A DNA stretch of 64,000 nt from Buchnera aphidicola (Cinara curvipes) (lineage in GTDB: Bacteria > Pseudomonadota > Gammaproteobacteria > Enterobacterales > Enterobacteriaceae): contig NZ_LR217710.1 in assembly GCF_900698915.1 (NCBI RefSeq), positions 248,001 to 312,000 of the forward strand. The letters run 5' to 3'. Under the pieces are notes generated by a model that made no database searches, had not been told where the DNA came from, and saw only the letters and a list, made by a program, of their open reading frames with translations. Numbering within the stretch: position 1 is the first letter of the stretch; every line of letters begins with the position of its first letter. Position numbers and translations under genes: made by a program. Positions 61,988 to 64,000 of this stretch are shown here, one piece after another.

Positions 61988-62256
61988 TAAAATTATTTAT
62001 CTTTAAAAAAATAATATTTTTTTCAAAATACAAATATATTTTACTATTTAAATAGTATAGTGATTACTATATATTCATAATACATAAAAAAGTTAAATTT
62101 ATATAAATAAAAGTAATAAATTTTATTATTAATATTTATTAAAAATAGTTATTATATTTTTATATAAAAAATACTTTATTAAAATATTTAATTCAATAAA
62201 AATAAAAAACTATTTTAATATATAAAATATTGTTAAATAAAAAGGATAAGTTAAAA

Positions 62257-63564
62257 ATGTCAAAAATAAAAAAAATATTTGCTAGAGAAATATTAGATTC
62301 ACGTGGATTTCCTACTATTGAAACAGAAGTTCATTTAGAAAGTGGTCATTTCGGTTGTTCAGCAGCTCCTTCTGGAGCATCAACGGGGTCTAAAGAAGCT
62401 TTAGAATTAAGAGATTTTGATAAAAATCGATTTCTGGGAAAAGGAGTGCAAAAAGCAATAAACTATGTTAATACAGATATAAATAAAGAATTAATAAATA
62501 AACAATCAGAAAATCAAAAAGAAATCGATTATTTAATGATTGAGTTAGACGGTACAAATAATAAATCAAAATTTGGCGCTAATGCAATTTTATCTGTATC
62601 ACTATCTTTAGCAAAAGCAACTGCATCTGAAAAAAAAATACCATTTTATTCTTATATATCTCAAATTAATAATACAAATAATAAATTCTCCATTCCTCTT
62701 CCAATGATTAATATTATCAATGGAGGAATGCACGCTAATAATAATATTGACATTCAAGAATTTATGATCCAACCTATAGGAGCAAGAAATATAAGACAAG
62801 CCATTCAAATGGGTTCAGAAATTTTTCATACATTAGGTATGATTCTTAAAGAAAAAGGATATTCAACCTGTGTTGGAGATGAAGGAGGATATGCACCTAA
62901 TTTAAAATCTAATGAAGAAGCATTATCCATAATTAGTTTAGCTGTAGAAAAAACTAATTATAGATTAGGAGAAGATATTACTTTTGCAATAGATTGCGCT
63001 GCATCAGAACTATTTGATAAAAATACTAAAAAATATAGACTAAAAAATGAAAATAAAGAATTTACTTCACAGGAATTTACACATTACTTAGAAAAACTAA
63101 CAAATAAATATCCAATTATATCTATAGAAGACGGACAAAATGAAGATGATTGGGAAGGTTTTATATACCAAACAAAAATTTTAGGAAATAAAATTCAATT
63201 AGTTGGAGATGATTTATTTGTTACAAATAAAAAAATATTGAGAAAAGGAATAAAAAACAAAGTTGCTAATGCTATTTTAATTAAATTTAATCAAATAGGA
63301 ACTCTAACAGAAACATTAGAAACAATTTATTTAGCTAAAAAAAATAATTATTCTGTTATAATATCACATAGATCTGGAGAAACAGAAGATACAAGTATAG
63401 CAGATCTTTCTGTCGGGACATCCGCAGGACAAATAAAAACTGGTTCAATGTGTAGATCAGATAGAACAGCTAAATATAATAGATTAATTAAAATAGAAGA
63501 ATCACTAAAAAAACAAAAAAAAACATTTAAAAAAAAATTAAATATATTTAAATTTAAAAAATAA
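62257..63564 (+). CDS. eno: Enolase
   Basis: Converts 2-phosphoglycerate to phosphoenolpyruvate, the substrate of PykA in this window; in E. coli also an RNA degradosome component. 435 residues (E. coli 432) from the ATG at 62257, which gives M-S-K-I-K-K-I and has AAGGA ten bases upstream; the TTG at 62230 precedes that site. [13 protein letters not shown], metal ligands in A-I-D-C-A, S-I-E-D-G and G-D-D-L-F, and H-R-S-G-E-T are present. pyrG, upstream of eno in E. coli, is absent. Confidence 0.98.
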   Translation: MSKIKKIFAREILDSRGFPTIETEVHLESGHFGCSAAPSGASTGSKEALELRDFDKNRFLGKGVQKAINYVNTDINKELINKQSENQKEIDYLMIELDGTNNKSKFGANAILSVSLSLAKATASEKKIPFYSYISQINNTNNKFSIPLPMINIINGGMHANNNIDIQEFMIQPIGARNIRQAIQMGSEIFHTLGMILKEKGYSTCVGDEGGYAPNLKSNEEALSIISLAVEKTNYRLGEDITFAIDCAASELFDKNTKKYRLKNENKEFTSQEFTHYLEKLTNKYPIISIEDGQNEDDWEGFIYQTKILGNKIQLVGDDLFVTNKKILRKGIKNKVANAILIKFNQIGTLTETLETIYLAKKNNYSVIISHRSGETEDTSIADLSVGTSAGQIKTGSMCRSDRTAKYNRLIKIEESLKKQKKTFKKKLNIFKFKK

Positions 63565-63617
63565 AACTACATATACTCAAATTACATAAATAACTAAATC
63601 ATATAAAAAAAAAGAAA

Positions 63618-63636
63618 CCCCCTATATACTAGGGGT
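63618..63636. terminator. Hairpin downstream of eno
   Basis: CCCCTA and TAGGGG (63619-63624, 63630-63635) pair around a TATAC loop, 54 bases after the eno stop. The good T-run (TTTCTTTTTTTTT) follows the stem only on the minus strand, although both flanking genes are on the plus strand. It may end eno transcription, or be left from a lost minus-strand gene. Confidence 0.6.
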
Positions 63637-63767
63637 AATAGAATTATTAAGAGAATATCTATATAAATAATATATATTTAAACATATAAAATTATAAATA
63701 ATAAAAATATTTATTTTATTAAAAAGTGTAATAAATTTAATAATTAAATTACTAAACGGGAATTATT

Positions 63768-64000
63768 ATGAAAAAAAAAACTATTGTATTAATAGATGGA
63801 AATTATTGTTTATATCAAACATATTTTTCTTTTTTAAAACTTAAAAATCATTATGGACATTTTACAGGTGTTTTATATGGATATATAAAAATATTTAATA
63901 AAATAGTAAAAAAATTCTGTCCTAATAATATAATAGTTATTTTTGATACTCCAACAAAAACTCTTAGACATCAATTATATTCAAAATATAAAAAAAATAG
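63768..64000 (+). CDS. polA: PolA-type 5'-3' exonuclease, N-terminal part (cut by window edge)
   Basis: From the ATG at 63768, 77 residues read I-V-L-I-D-G-N-Y-C-L-Y-Q-T-Y, F-T-G-V-L-Y-G-Y-I, and I-V-I-F-D-T-P-T-K-T-L-R-H. They align with the FEN/5' nuclease domain of DNA polymerase I (L-I-L-V-D-G-S-S-Y-L-Y-R, P-T-G-A-M-Y-G and V-V-F-D-A-K-G-K-T-F-R). Metal-binding Asp residues are in L-I-D-G and I-F-D. Whether a polymerase domain follows cannot be seen; in Buchnera only the exonuclease part is usually kept. GGGA lies before the ATG. Confidence 0.85.
   Translation, partial: MKKKTIVLIDGNYCLYQTYFSFLKLKNHYGHFTGVLYGYIKIFNKIVKKFCPNNIIVIFDTPTKTLRHQLYSKYKKN

Overview
The window is a dense, very AT-rich stretch of bacterial chromosome. 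Almost every gene is best read against Escherichia coli K-12, and gene order follows E. coli operons: minCDE, rluC-rpmF-fabDG-acpP-holB-ycfH, pnp-rpsO-truB-rbfA-infB-nusA, secG-leuU, ftsH-rlmE-greA, rplU-rpmA-obgE, rplM-rpsI, ffh-rpsP-rimM-trmD-rplS, and csrA-serV-argV. Lysine- and isoleucine-rich proteins, long poly(A) runs inside genes, missing regulators, no mobile DNA, and gene combinations such as pykA/zwf, ompA next to murJ, and argI/ridA point to a Buchnera aphidicola type obligate aphid endosymbiont with a reduced genome. The aphid host cannot be told from the sequence.

Layout. 1-8.1 kb: pykA (cut by the window edge), zwf, a TerC/CBS membrane protein (yoaE), tsaB, minEDC and rsmC. 8.1-8.4 kb: tRNA-Leu(UAA), tRNA-Cys and tRNA-Ser(UGA). 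8.5-11.4 kb: ompA and murJ. 11.4-14.7 kb: the remains of a flagellar flg cluster. Only flgF, flgH and flgI are left, and each is abnormal. 14.7-19.9 kb: rluC (frameshifted), rpmF, fabD, fabG, acpP, holB, ycfH. 20-25.5 kb: asnS, trhO, valS. 25.9-27.4 kb: argI, ridA. 27.5-37.5 kb: deaD, pnp, rpsO, truB, rbfA, infB, nusA, all on the minus strand. 37.7-42.1 kb: tRNA-Leu(GAG), secG, ftsH, rlmE, greA. 42.4-50.4 kb: ibaG, rplU, rpmA, obgE, rpsI/rplM, pheA, ffh, rpsP, rimM, trmD, rplS. 50.5-58.6 kb: tldD, aroQ, fis, rluD (frameshifted), alaS, csrA, tRNA-Ser(GCU), tRNA-Arg(ACG), rsmE. 58.6-64 kb: zapA, rpiA, tRNA-Gln/Leu/Met, glnS, eno and the start of a polA-type 5'-3' exonuclease.

Most genes serve translation: ribosomal proteins, rRNA and tRNA modification, aminoacyl-tRNA synthetases and factors. 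Others supply RNA decay, fatty acid synthesis, division-site placement, central sugar metabolism and amino acids for the host (pheA, aroQ, argI). No unknown multi-gene system is evident. The parts most worth a second look are three genes (flgH, rluC, rluD) broken by single-base shifts in homopolymers, the trimmed FlgF/FlgH/FlgI remnant, a pheA without its phenylalanine-sensing motifs, and the absence of rne, tmk, glmM, murA and pyrG from the places that E. coli gene order predicts, while murJ is kept.
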